Shown here: positions 25,626 through 33,477 of the stretch, piece by piece | Numbering within the stretch: position 1 is the stretch's first letter | Layout: the number at the start of each line of letters is the position of its first letter | DNA from: JANMDU01 sp031375105 | GTDB lineage: Bacteria > Pseudomonadota > Gammaproteobacteria > Burkholderiales > Burkholderiaceae_C | Direction: 5' to 3' | Length of the DNA: 64,000 nucleotides | Assembly (NCBI GenBank): GCA_031375105.1 | Contig: JANMHJ010000060.1 | Location: forward strand, 1 to 64,000 | Notes under the pieces: generated by a model | Databases searched by the model: none | Told to the model about the DNA's origin: nothing | Seen by the model: the letters and a program-made list of their open reading frames with translations, nothing else | Made by a program: the position numbers and the translations under genes

Positions 25626-26870
25626 ATGAATGATTTCTTGAAAAAACAATTGAGCCGTCGCAAAGCGCTGCAAATCGGTGCGGTCGGCGCGGTTGGCCTG
25701 TCGCCTGCGCTGCGCAGCGCGGTGTATGCGCAAGGCTCTGATGCACCAGAAAAGAAAGAAGTCAAGATCGGCTTCATTCCACTGACCGATTGCGCCAGTA
25801 TCGTGATGGCTTCTGTATTGGGTATTGATCAGAAATACGGCGTGAAGATTATTCCGTCTAAAGAAGCGAGTTGGGCCAGCGTGCGCGATAAGCTGCTCTC
25901 GGGCGAAAACGATATGACCCACCTGCTTTACGGCATGGCCTATGGTATTCAACTGGGCATTGGTGGCCCAAAACGTGACATGAACGTGCTCATGACACTC
26001 AACCACAATGGCCAAGCCATCACGCTGTCAAAGAAACTCGCCGAAAAAGGTGCGGTGGATTTGCCTGGCCTCGTGAAGCTGATGGGCAGCGAGAAGCGCG
26101 AATACACCTTTGCCCAAACCTTTCCCACCGGCACGCATGCGATGTGGCTCTATTACTGGCTGGCCTCTGGCGGCATCAATCCGCTGCAAGATGCCAAGGT
26201 GATCACCGTGCCTCCTCCGCAAATGGTGGCCAATATGCGCGTGGGCAATATGGACGGCTACTGTGTTGGCGAGCCATGGAATCACCGCGCTGTGGCCGAT
26301 GGCATCGGCATCACCGCTGAGACCACGCAAGGAGTTTGGAAAGATCATCCTGAAAAAGTACTGGGCGTGACGGCTGATTTCGCTAAGAAAAACCCCAACA
26401 CCTGCCGCGCAGTGACGGCAGCCATCATTGAAGCGGGCAAGTGGATTGACGCTGGCCTGCAAAACAAAAACAAAATGGCCGAGACGATTGCCGATAAAGC
26501 CTATGTCAACACCAGCGTCGATGTGATCAACCAGCGTATTTTGGGCCGCTACCAAAACGGCTTGGGCAAAACTTGGGACGACCCGAATTACATGAAATTC
26601 TTCAACGATGGCGCAGTGAGCTACCCTTATCTGTCGGATGGCATGTGGTTCCTCACACAGCACAAACGCTGGGGCCTGCTCAAAGATCATCCCGATTATC
26701 TGGCTGTAGCCAAGTCTGTGAACCGCACCGACATTTACAAACAAGCTGCGGCGGCCGCGAAAGTCAGTGTGCCTAAGAGCGACATGCGCACCAGCAAGCT
26801 GATCGACGGTGTGACTTGGGACGGTACCAATCCCGCCAAGTATGCAGATGGTTTCAAGATCAAAGCTTGA
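25626..26870 (+). CDS. nrtA: Nitrate ABC transporter substrate-binding protein NrtA
   Basis: NrtA is the periplasmic nitrate/nitrite-binding component of the NrtABC importer. It has a twin-arginine signal (LSRRKALQIGAVGAVG) and a mature part opening with VKIGFIPLTDCASIVMA, the family signature. TFPTGTHAMWLYYWLASGG and MDGYCVGEPWNHRAV are also typical. The start ATG 25626 follows AGGAG. Length is 414 residues. Synthesis should depend on sigma-54 and on antitermination in the leader just upstream. nrtB follows after 11 bases. Confidence 0.95.
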   Translation: MNDFLKKQLSRRKALQIGAVGAVGLSPALRSAVYAQGSDAPEKKEVKIGFIPLTDCASIVMASVLGIDQKYGVKIIPSKEASWASVRDKLLSGENDMTHLLYGMAYGIQLGIGGPKRDMNVLMTLNHNGQAITLSKKLAEKGAVDLPGLVKLMGSEKREYTFAQTFPTGTHAMWLYYWLASGGINPLQDAKVITVPPPQMVANMRVGNMDGYCVGEPWNHRAVADGIGITAETTQGVWKDHPEKVLGVTADFAKKNPNTCRAVTAAIIEAGKWIDAGLQNKNKMAETIADKAYVNTSVDVINQRILGRYQNGLGKTWDDPNYMKFFNDGAVSYPYLSDGMWFLTQHKRWGLLKDHPDYLAVAKSVNRTDIYKQAAAAAKVSVPKSDMRTSKLIDGVTWDGTNPAKYADGFKIKA

Positions 26871-26881
26871 AGGAGTAGACC

Positions 26882-27826
26882 ATGGTTGCCGCCGTCTTTC
26901 ACAACCCCTTGCCTGAACCCGTTGCGCCCCTCAAACGGGCTCAGGGGAGCATGGTCAATGCTATGAATTCCATAGCATCTGGTGCAGATTCTATAACGGC
27001 TAACGCCTCAAAAGTATCTCAAAAAACAGCGTCTATGCCGTTTGACTGGCGTGGCCTGTGGCTCAAGATCGTGCCACCAGTCGCTGGTATGGCGCTGCTC
27101 GTTGGCATCTGGCAGCTCATTGCCATGGGCAGCAAGGGCACGTTCCCCACCCCGTTTGACACCGGTGTGCAGGCGGTGACGATTTTCTCCGATCCGTTTT
27201 ACAGCAAAGGACCGAATGACCAAGGCATTGGCTGGAACATTTGGAGTTCATTGAAGCGCGTGGCCGTGGGCTTTGGCTTGGCTGCTTTGGTGGGTATCCC
27301 GCTGGGTTTCATGATTGGGCGTTTCACGTTTTTGAACCGCATGTTTGGGCCTTTGATCAGCTTGCTGCGCCCTGTGTCTCCACTGGCTTGGCTGCCGATT
27401 GGTCTGCTGGTGTTCAAAGGCGCGCATCCTGCTGCGATCTGGACGATTTTCATCTGCTCCATCTGGCCGATGATCATTAACACCGCCGTGGGTGTGCAGC
27501 GCGTACCGCAAGACTACATGAACGTCGCTCGCGTGCTGAATCTGTCTGAATGGAAGATCATCACGAAAATTTTGTTTCCTGCCGTGTTGCCTTATATGCT
27601 GACCGGCGTGCGCTTGGCTGTCGGCACAGCTTGGCTCGTGATTGTTGCGGCTGAAATGCTGACAGGCGGCGTGGGCATTGGCTTCTGGGTCTGGGATGAG
27701 TGGAACAACCTGAATGTGAAAAACATCATCATCGCGATCTTCGTGATCGGCGTGGTGGGGCTGATCCTCGAATGGATGCTCATCAAACTGGCTGGCGCGT
27801 TCACTTATGAAGAAGTGAAGGCATAA
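26882..27826 (+). CDS. nrtB: Nitrate ABC transporter permease NrtB
   Basis: NrtB is the inner-membrane permease, with about six helices and the coupling EAA-like loop VQRVPQDYMNVARVLNLSEW. The first ~55 residues are a cytoplasmic extension. Part of it (NAMNSIASGADSITANASK) is encoded by a dispersed short repeat at 26960-27004, which may have lengthened the N-terminus. The ATG 26882 follows GAAGGAG. An ATG further in (MPFDWRGLW) would remove the extension, but the first start has the better ribosome-binding site. Confidence 0.93.
   Translation: MVAAVFHNPLPEPVAPLKRAQGSMVNAMNSIASGADSITANASKVSQKTASMPFDWRGLWLKIVPPVAGMALLVGIWQLIAMGSKGTFPTPFDTGVQAVTIFSDPFYSKGPNDQGIGWNIWSSLKRVAVGFGLAALVGIPLGFMIGRFTFLNRMFGPLISLLRPVSPLAWLPIGLLVFKGAHPAAIWTIFICSIWPMIINTAVGVQRVPQDYMNVARVLNLSEWKIITKILFPAVLPYMLTGVRLAVGTAWLVIVAAEMLTGGVGIGFWVWDEWNNLNVKNIIIAIFVIGVVGLILEWMLIKLAGAFTYEEVKA
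26960..27004 (+). repeat. Dispersed short repeat inside nrtB
   Basis: It reads GCTATGAATTCCATAGCA, then GGTGCAGA, then TCTATAACGGCTAACG, one of the best copies. It is in frame and encodes ADSITA, as in nadD. Confidence 0.78.
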
Positions 27827-27837
27827 AAGGATCACTC

Positions 27838-28656
27838 ATGGATAAGTACATCGAAATTTCTGACGTTGCCCAAACCTTCAAAACTGCCAAGGGTCTGTTC
27901 CCTGCACTCAAAGACATTAACCTGAGCGTGAGCAAAGGCGAGTTTGTCACCTTGATTGGGCATTCTGGTTGCGGCAAATCAACTTTGCTCAATTTGATCG
28001 CTGGTCTCACCACGCCCACCGAAGGCACTTTGCTCTGCGCCAACCGCGAAATCAAAGGCCCAGGCCCTGAGCGTGCGATGGTGTTTCAAAATCATTCACT
28101 GCTACCTTGGCTCACTTGTTATGAGAATGTGTATCTGGCGGTGGAGCGCGTCTTTGGTAGCACCACGACGAATCGCGTAGGAGAAAGCAAAGCGCAACTG
28201 AAGAAACGCACTGAAGCCGCGCTTGACATGGTCGGCTTAACACCTGCACTGCAAAAGCGACCGGGCGAAATTTCTGGTGGCATGAAGCAACGCGTAGGTA
28301 TTGCACGTGCGCTGTCAATGGAGCCACAAGTGCTGCTGATGGACGAACCTTTTGGTGCATTGGATGCACTCACTCGCGCCAAGCTGCAAGATGAGTTGTT
28401 AGAGATCGTGCAAAAGACGCACAGCACCGTGGTGATGGTCACGCATGATGTGGACGAAGCCGTGTTGCTCTCAGACCGGATCGTGATGATGACCAATGGC
28501 CCGGCGGCCACGATTGGCGATATCCTGCCTGTCGATCTACCCCGCCCGCGCAATCGTGTGGAGCTAGCGCAAAGCACAGACTATGTGCAATACCGCCGCA
28601 CAGTGCTTGATTTTCTCTACAACCGCCAGTCGCATGTAGAGAAACTGACCGCCTAA
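27838..28656 (+). CDS. nrtC: Nitrate ABC transporter ATPase NrtC/NasD-like
   Basis: This 272-residue ATPase powers the importer. Walker A is GHSGCGKST, the Q-loop region is AMVFQNHSLLPWLTCYEN, the signature is ISGGMKQRVGIARAL, Walker B is VLLMDEPFGALDALTR and the switch histidine is in MVTHDVDEAV. It has the short, NasD-like form; there is no fused substrate-binding domain as in cyanobacterial NrtC. It lies 11 bases after nrtB. The sensor-kinase gene follows after 36 bases with no terminator between them. Confidence 0.94.
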   Translation: MDKYIEISDVAQTFKTAKGLFPALKDINLSVSKGEFVTLIGHSGCGKSTLLNLIAGLTTPTEGTLLCANREIKGPGPERAMVFQNHSLLPWLTCYENVYLAVERVFGSTTTNRVGESKAQLKKRTEAALDMVGLTPALQKRPGEISGGMKQRVGIARALSMEPQVLLMDEPFGALDALTRAKLQDELLEIVQKTHSTVVMVTHDVDEAVLLSDRIVMMTNGPAATIGDILPVDLPRPRNRVELAQSTDYVQYRRTVLDFLYNRQSHVEKLTA

Positions 28657-28692
28657 TTCGCTGCGCAATCACTCACCCACGGAATCAGGCCC

Positions 28693-30900
28693 ATGAACCG
28701 ACCCAGACCCACGATGGCCTCTGCGCTTGCTGCTGGCGCGGGCGTCGGTGCACCAAATACACAATCGGTGCAACTGCCAGCCAAGCGTCCAGCCAAGACA
28801 GGCTTCAGTCTCGGCAAATATCGCGAGGTCGTGATTGCCGTGGCGCTGTTCCTGATCTTCGATCTGGGCGTATTGGTACTGAATTTCTATATTTCTTTCC
28901 AGATCAGCGAAGATGCGACAGCGATCAATTTGGCAGGCCGCCAACGCATGCTCAGCCAGCGCACCACCAAGGCGATCTATGCGGTAGAGGATCAAATCAG
29001 CCAAAGTGGACGCGCAGGAGATGACGGCAAAGAACTGGAAAGCGCTATCAAACTGTTTGACAACACGTTAAAAGCCTTCCGTGATGGTGGCACAGTCACT
29101 GGCGGCGATGGCAAACCCGTACAACTGAATGCCGTCACATCGCCGAAAGCGCAAGAAGCCATTGCAAAAACACAGGCGCTGTGGCAACCCTTGCTTGAGA
29201 AAGCAAACACTCTTCTTTTACCAAACCCCACGCCTGAACAGGTGCGCGATACCGTCGCTTATGCACGCTCGAACAACGTCGCCCTACTCGCACGAATGAA
29301 CGACATGACCACCGCATTGGAGCAAGATGCGTCAGACCGTGCTTCGCGCTTGCGCTTGGTGCAAACGGTGGGCATTGTTTTGGCATTGCTTAACTTCGTT
29401 TTCATCTTGTTCAAATTCATCCGTAGTTTGCGCCGCGCAGACGAGATGGCCGAGCAAGTGGCCAATGAAAACCGAGAAATTCTGGCCAGTGTGCGCGAGG
29501 GTTTGTTTCTCGTCACGCCCGATATGCGTATCGGCACGCAGATTGCCAAAGCCAGTCACGATCTGTTTGGTAAACCAGTTCATCCGGGCGATGCTTTGTT
29601 GGATCTGCTCAAGCCCATGGTATCGAACAAAATATTGCAAGACACGACCGATTACCTTGATCTGCTCTTTACACCGCATGTCAAAGAGCAATTGGTGCAG
29701 AGCATCAATCCCTTGAGTGATGTGCAGCTGTTTGTGACGAATCGCTTGGGGAAATCAGTATTGCGGCATCTCTCCTTTGCTTTCAATCGCACCATTGAAA
29801 ACAATATCGTCTCTCATCTGCTTGTCACCGTACAAGACATCACCGTCCGAAAGGAATTGGAAGTTGCGCTGCAAGAGCATAAGCAAGGTGCGCAAAAAGA
29901 AATCACGATGATGCTCAAGGCGCTGGAGACAGATTCTGGCCAGCTGGCAGAATTTGTGGGGCGCTCAGAGCGCGAACTGATGCAGGTCAATTTGGAGTTG
30001 CGTGAGCTCGCCCATATTGGGTCTGCTCGTGAAACACAAGTGGTGATTGAATCGGTGTTTCGCCGCATCCATGCCTTCAAAGGTGAATCGCAAACACTCG
30101 GCCTAGAAGTGCTCAGTATAGAAGCACATGCCATGGAAACGCTTCTTGCGCAACTAAGAAGCGCAGATTCACCCGGCCAAGAAGCCTTGCTGCAACTGCC
30201 CATTCATCTGGAGAGCTTGCTCGCAAAGTTGTCTATCTTCCGCGATATCTCTTCACGAACAAAAGCGCCATCTGCCCATCACCAAAAGCCATCGGGTCAA
30301 GCATTGACTGCTAGCGCGGTAAACCAAACTGCGTCGAGCTTTGCCTCACAGCTGAGCATGCTGGCCAGTGATATCGCACGTGACACAGGCAAGAGCGTAG
30401 AACTGGCCGTGCAATTGGATACTTTGCCTCAGCTGCCTGCAAGCTTGCAGCAAACCGTGAAAGACATCTGCATTCAGTTGCTACGCAACGCGGTGGTGCA
30501 TGGCATTGAAGCATCTAGCCAACGGGTGACTCTAGGTAAGTCTGTGGCTGGTCAAATTCAGATGAACTTACTAACCGGTGAGGGGCATTGGCTCTTGAAC
30601 GTGCGTGATGATGGCGCTGGCCTGTCTGCGCCGCGCATCCGCGAACGGCTTGTGCAGCTGGCCTGGTACAGCGCAGAGCAAGTCAAGAGCATGGAAGATA
30701 AAACAGTCATCGCACATATTTTCAAACCTGGTTTTTCTACTGCTGCCAACGAAGGCGCTGCCAGCCTGCACGCCGGGCGCGGTGTGGGCTTGGATCTGGT
30801 GCAGGCAAAAGCTAAGCAAATCGGGGCACAAATCGGCCTAGGTTCAGTGCCCGATCAATACACAGAATTTCGCGTGAAATTCAGCGGAGGCTCTGCATGA
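28693..30900 (+). CDS. PilJ/NIT-type receptor fused to a CheA-like histidine kinase
   Basis: This 735-residue protein joins a receptor to a chemotaxis-type kinase. TM1 is ~46-68 and TM2 ~226-250. The periplasmic domain between them is of the PilJ type and begins with INLAGRQRMLSQR (78-90), resembling the nitrate-binding P-box of NarX. A PAS-like segment follows (~255-385). Next is an Hpt-like domain with H460 in RRIHAFKGESQTLG, then a CheA-type HATPase (N box LLRNAVVHGIE, N599; G box VRDDGAGL, 637-644). There is no C-terminal CheW-like domain. It sits in the nrt operon, overlaps the CheY gene by four bases and may sense nitrate; sensing and targets are inference. Confidence 0.85.
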   Translation: MNRPRPTMASALAAGAGVGAPNTQSVQLPAKRPAKTGFSLGKYREVVIAVALFLIFDLGVLVLNFYISFQISEDATAINLAGRQRMLSQRTTKAIYAVEDQISQSGRAGDDGKELESAIKLFDNTLKAFRDGGTVTGGDGKPVQLNAVTSPKAQEAIAKTQALWQPLLEKANTLLLPNPTPEQVRDTVAYARSNNVALLARMNDMTTALEQDASDRASRLRLVQTVGIVLALLNFVFILFKFIRSLRRADEMAEQVANENREILASVREGLFLVTPDMRIGTQIAKASHDLFGKPVHPGDALLDLLKPMVSNKILQDTTDYLDLLFTPHVKEQLVQSINPLSDVQLFVTNRLGKSVLRHLSFAFNRTIENNIVSHLLVTVQDITVRKELEVALQEHKQGAQKEITMMLKALETDSGQLAEFVGRSERELMQVNLELRELAHIGSARETQVVIESVFRRIHAFKGESQTLGLEVLSIEAHAMETLLAQLRSADSPGQEALLQLPIHLESLLAKLSIFRDISSRTKAPSAHHQKPSGQALTASAVNQTASSFASQLSMLASDIARDTGKSVELAVQLDTLPQLPASLQQTVKDICIQLLRNAVVHGIEASSQRVTLGKSVAGQIQMNLLTGEGHWLLNVRDDGAGLSAPRIRERLVQLAWYSAEQVKSMEDKTVIAHIFKPGFSTAANEGAASLHAGRGVGLDLVQAKAKQIGAQIGLGSVPDQYTEFRVKFSGGSA

Positions 30901-31265
30901 GATTGCTGATTGTGGACGACTCCAACATGATCCGCACGCGTATCTCGCGCATCGTGGGCTCAGGCAAACTAGGGCATATCGCCATCGTGGGCTTGGCACG
31001 GAATGGCGTGGAGGCGGTGCGTATTGCCAAGGTCGCCAAACCCGATGTTGTCACCATGGACTTGACCATGCCCGAGATGGATGGCCTGCCCTGCATTGAA
31101 GCCATTATTAAAATTTTGCCGCAAACCAATATCCTCGTGGTGAGCGCCTTGAGCGACAAAGCCACAGCCATTGCTGCGCTCAAGTTGGGTGCACGCGGCT
31201 TTGTGGCCAAACCCTTCAGTGACGATGAGCTGCAGCTGGCCTTGCTTGATGTGATGGAGAAATAA
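30897..31265 (+). CDS. Single-domain CheY-like response regulator
   Basis: This is a 122-residue stand-alone receiver. It has the acidic pair D7-D8 (LLIVDDSN), acceptor D55 (VTMDLTMPEMDGL), a switch serine in LVVSALSD and the lysine in GFVAKPF. It lacks an output domain, so it works by protein contact or as a phosphate relay. Its ATG overlaps the kinase stop (ATGA), so H460 of the upstream protein is its likely phosphodonor and the CheX protein downstream its likely phosphatase. Confidence 0.92.
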   Translation: MRLLIVDDSNMIRTRISRIVGSGKLGHIAIVGLARNGVEAVRIAKVAKPDVVTMDLTMPEMDGLPCIEAIIKILPQTNILVVSALSDKATAIAALKLGARGFVAKPFSDDELQLALLDVMEK

Positions 31266-31267
31266 GA

Positions 31268-31738
31268 ATGGCTCAAATCAGTGAAGCCGAGTTGAGGTTG
31301 TTTGTCGACTCCGTGAAAAACTATTTTTTCATCACCACGCGTCAAGAACCCCAAGTGACCTCTGCCTATTTGGGCTCGGAGAATATGCAAGGCCATGAAT
31401 TCAATGGCTTGGTGAGCTTTTCTGGCAGCTACAACGGGCATGTGATCGTCTCGATGCCCGCACGCATGGTGCGCGAGCTGCTCCTGCTTCAGCATGAAAC
31501 CGATCTCAATGAAGATAACTTGCTGGATGCGGTGGGCGAAGTGGCCAACACATTGGGTGGCAATGCTCGCAAGCAACTCGGCGCAGGCTTAGAAATTTCT
31601 GTGCCTGTGAAATTTCAAGGCCATTTGAGTCACAGCGAAGGTGCACGAACTCGCGTGCGCAAGCGGCCTTTTGTGATCACACTGCGCTGGAACCATCACA
31701 GTGCCCTGGTTTGCGTCGATTTGGAGAGAACGCACTGA
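31268..31738 (+). CDS. CheX-like CheY-phosphatase
   Basis: This 156-residue protein resembles CheX of the CheC/CheX/FliY family, which dephosphorylates CheY-P. The helix holding LDAVGEVANTLGGNARKQLG carries the family's conserved Glu and Asn (E-x2-N). The preceding strand is GHVIVSMPARMVRELL. It starts two bases after the CheY stop. With the kinase and receiver it completes a three-protein phosphorylation circuit. I see no flagellar or other chemotaxis genes nearby, so the output need not be motility. Confidence 0.85.
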   Translation: MAQISEAELRLFVDSVKNYFFITTRQEPQVTSAYLGSENMQGHEFNGLVSFSGSYNGHVIVSMPARMVRELLLLQHETDLNEDNLLDAVGEVANTLGGNARKQLGAGLEISVPVKFQGHLSHSEGARTRVRKRPFVITLRWNHHSALVCVDLERTH

Positions 31739-31817
31739 TTCTGTGCCATTCGACGCTAGATTTAGACTCCAAAGCTGCATCACGGTGCAATCCCATTCTT
31801 TGTGTGCGCCCAATTTC

Positions 31818-31833
31818 TGGCACGGTTCTCGCA
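31818..31833 (+). promoter_or_regulatory. Sigma-54 promoter of narK
   Basis: TGGCAC, five bases, then TCGCA matches the -24/-12 consensus with one mismatch, 37 bases before the narK ATG. It has the same TCGC variant of the -12 element as the nrtA promoter. Confidence 0.6.
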
Positions 31834-31870
31834 CTATTCCTGTGAATCAAAAACACAACACGGGATTTTC

Positions 31871-33097
31871 ATGTCAGATTTCAAGTCGTTTCTTAAAAGC
31901 GGGCACACGCCTACGCTGTTCGCTGCCTTTTTCTATTTTGACTTTTGCTTTGCAGTCTGGGTGCTCAATGGCGCGATGGCGCCTTTCATTTCTGAGGCTT
32001 TCAATCTCTCACCAGCACAAAAAGGTTTCATGATCTCTGTGCCCATTCTGGCCGGGGCATTGATGCGTTTCCCATTGGGAATATTGGCTCAGTACATTGG
32101 TCGCAAAAACGCCGCGCTGGTGGAAATGAGTCTGATCATGCTCGCACTGACTGGCGGGTTTTTCTTCATCAGCACCTACGATCATGTGCTTGCCATGGGT
32201 GTATTGCTGGGCATTGCAGGTGCAAGCTTCGGCGTGGCGCTCAGTCTGGGCTCTGGCTGGTATCCGCCGCGCTACAAAGGACTGGCTATGGGTATTGCAG
32301 GCGCTGGCAATTCAGGCACGGTGCTGGCGGTGCTGTTTGCTCCGCCGCTTGCCATGAAGTTTGGCTGGCAAGCCGTGTATGGGTTGGCAGCGGTTTGCAT
32401 GCTTGCGCCGTTTTTGGTGATGATTTTTTGGGCTAAAGAGCCGCCCGATATCGAACGCCAAAGCTTTCGTCAACACATTGCATGCCTGTTTGAAAAAGAC
32501 GGCTGGGCTTTCAGTCTGATTTATGTGGTGACTTTTGGCGGTTTTATTGGCCTAGCCAGTTTTCTGCCCACTTATTTCTACGATCAATTCAAGGTCACCA
32601 AGGTCGAGGCTGGGCAGCTGACGATGTTGGCCGCCCTCATGGGCAGTGCAGTGCGCGTTGTAGGAGGCTATATGAGTGACCGCGTAGGCGGTATCAACAC
32701 GCTGTCGGGTGTGCTGGCTGTCGTGGCGGTGACTTTGGTATTGTGCGGCTTGGCAGGTGGTTCGCTGGTGGTAACGACGCTGCTCTTCATGCTTTGTTTT
32801 GCTGCTTTGGGTGCAGGCAATGGTGCTTTGTTTCAGCTTGTTCCCTTGCGCTGGCCGCTAGCCACTGCTGTGGCAGGCAGCATGATCGGTGAGATCGGCG
32901 CTTTGGGCGGTGGTTTTTTGCCCAACGCCATGGGTTTGTCTAAGCAATACTTAGGTACTTATTTCTGGGGCTTCGCGGCATTTGCGGCACTGGCTGTCGG
33001 CATGTTGGTGATGCTGCGCGTGATGCAACTTCGCTGGACGCGCACCTGGGCTGAAAAAGGAGGCCGCGCTCGCCCGGCGGCAGCTTCATCATCATGA
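31871..33097 (+). CDS. narK: Nitrate/nitrite transporter NarK (MFS)
   Basis: This 408-residue, 12-helix major-facilitator protein of the nitrate-nitrite porter family has two family signatures, GIAGAGNSGTVLAVLF and GAGNGALFQLVPLRW, which line the anion path. I chose ATG 31871 (MSDFKSFLKSG), leaving a leader that holds a sigma-54 promoter. With NrtABC it gives the cell two uptake routes for nitrate. Its end overlaps the start of a small gene (ATGA). Confidence 0.93.
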   Translation: MSDFKSFLKSGHTPTLFAAFFYFDFCFAVWVLNGAMAPFISEAFNLSPAQKGFMISVPILAGALMRFPLGILAQYIGRKNAALVEMSLIMLALTGGFFFISTYDHVLAMGVLLGIAGASFGVALSLGSGWYPPRYKGLAMGIAGAGNSGTVLAVLFAPPLAMKFGWQAVYGLAAVCMLAPFLVMIFWAKEPPDIERQSFRQHIACLFEKDGWAFSLIYVVTFGGFIGLASFLPTYFYDQFKVTKVEAGQLTMLAALMGSAVRVVGGYMSDRVGGINTLSGVLAVVAVTLVLCGLAGGSLVVTTLLFMLCFAALGAGNGALFQLVPLRWPLATAVAGSMIGEIGALGGGFLPNAMGLSKQYLGTYFWGFAAFAALAVGMLVMLRVMQLRWTRTWAEKGGRARPAAASSS

Positions 33098-33402
33098 AAC
33101 TAGACAGCAAACAAATGCACATCGTCTCACAGCTTTTCATGGCTGCGGGCAAAGCGGGACATCCGTTTGATATGGCACGGCTGATCAAAGACGCAAGTTA
33201 TGCGAAGGACACCTTGACTCAATTGGCTCTGTATGCAGATGCGGGCGGGCATGAACAGTTGCAAAGCTGGGTGATCTCGGCAATGGAGCAGCTCTCATCT
33301 GCCAGCGCCTCGCAACCGCCAGCTGCACCCATCGTAGCTCCAGTTGCATCCACTCCTGCTCCCGCTGAATCTACTCAGAAGTACATTGGCAGATTGCGTT
33401 AG
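33094..33402 (+). CDS. Small protein coupled to narK, function unknown
   Basis: I do not recognise this 102-residue protein. Residues 1-68 look like a compact helical domain (MHIVSQLFMAAGKAGHPFDM and LTQLALYADAGGHEQLQSWV). A Pro/Ala-rich linker follows, then a short end YIGRLR. There is no signal peptide. The ATG overlaps the narK stop by four bases, so the protein is probably made in step with the transporter. It lies before the convergent PP2C-kinase gene. Confidence 0.7.
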   Translation: MKLDSKQMHIVSQLFMAAGKAGHPFDMARLIKDASYAKDTLTQLALYADAGGHEQLQSWVISAMEQLSSASASQPPAAPIVAPVASTPAPAESTQKYIGRLR

Positions 33403-33430
33403 CGCACAGAATTTAACGTCAAATCGGTTA

Positions 33431-33477
33431 CTAGCCCTTATAGAGTGAGCGTAGTATGCTCACATTTTAATAGTATC
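33431..33477 (-). repeat. Dispersed short repeat, intergenic copy between convergent genes
   Basis: Reverse orientation: CTAGCCCTTATAGAG, then a diverged centre, then TTTTAATAGTATC. Its centre forms the terminator-like hairpin at 33445-33463. Confidence 0.6.
33445..33470 (+). terminator. Terminator-like hairpin between convergent genes
   Basis: GTGAGC and GCTCAC pair around a seven-base loop and are followed by ATTTTAAT. It lies between the end of the small narK-coupled gene and the end of the PP2C-kinase gene. Confidence 0.5.
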
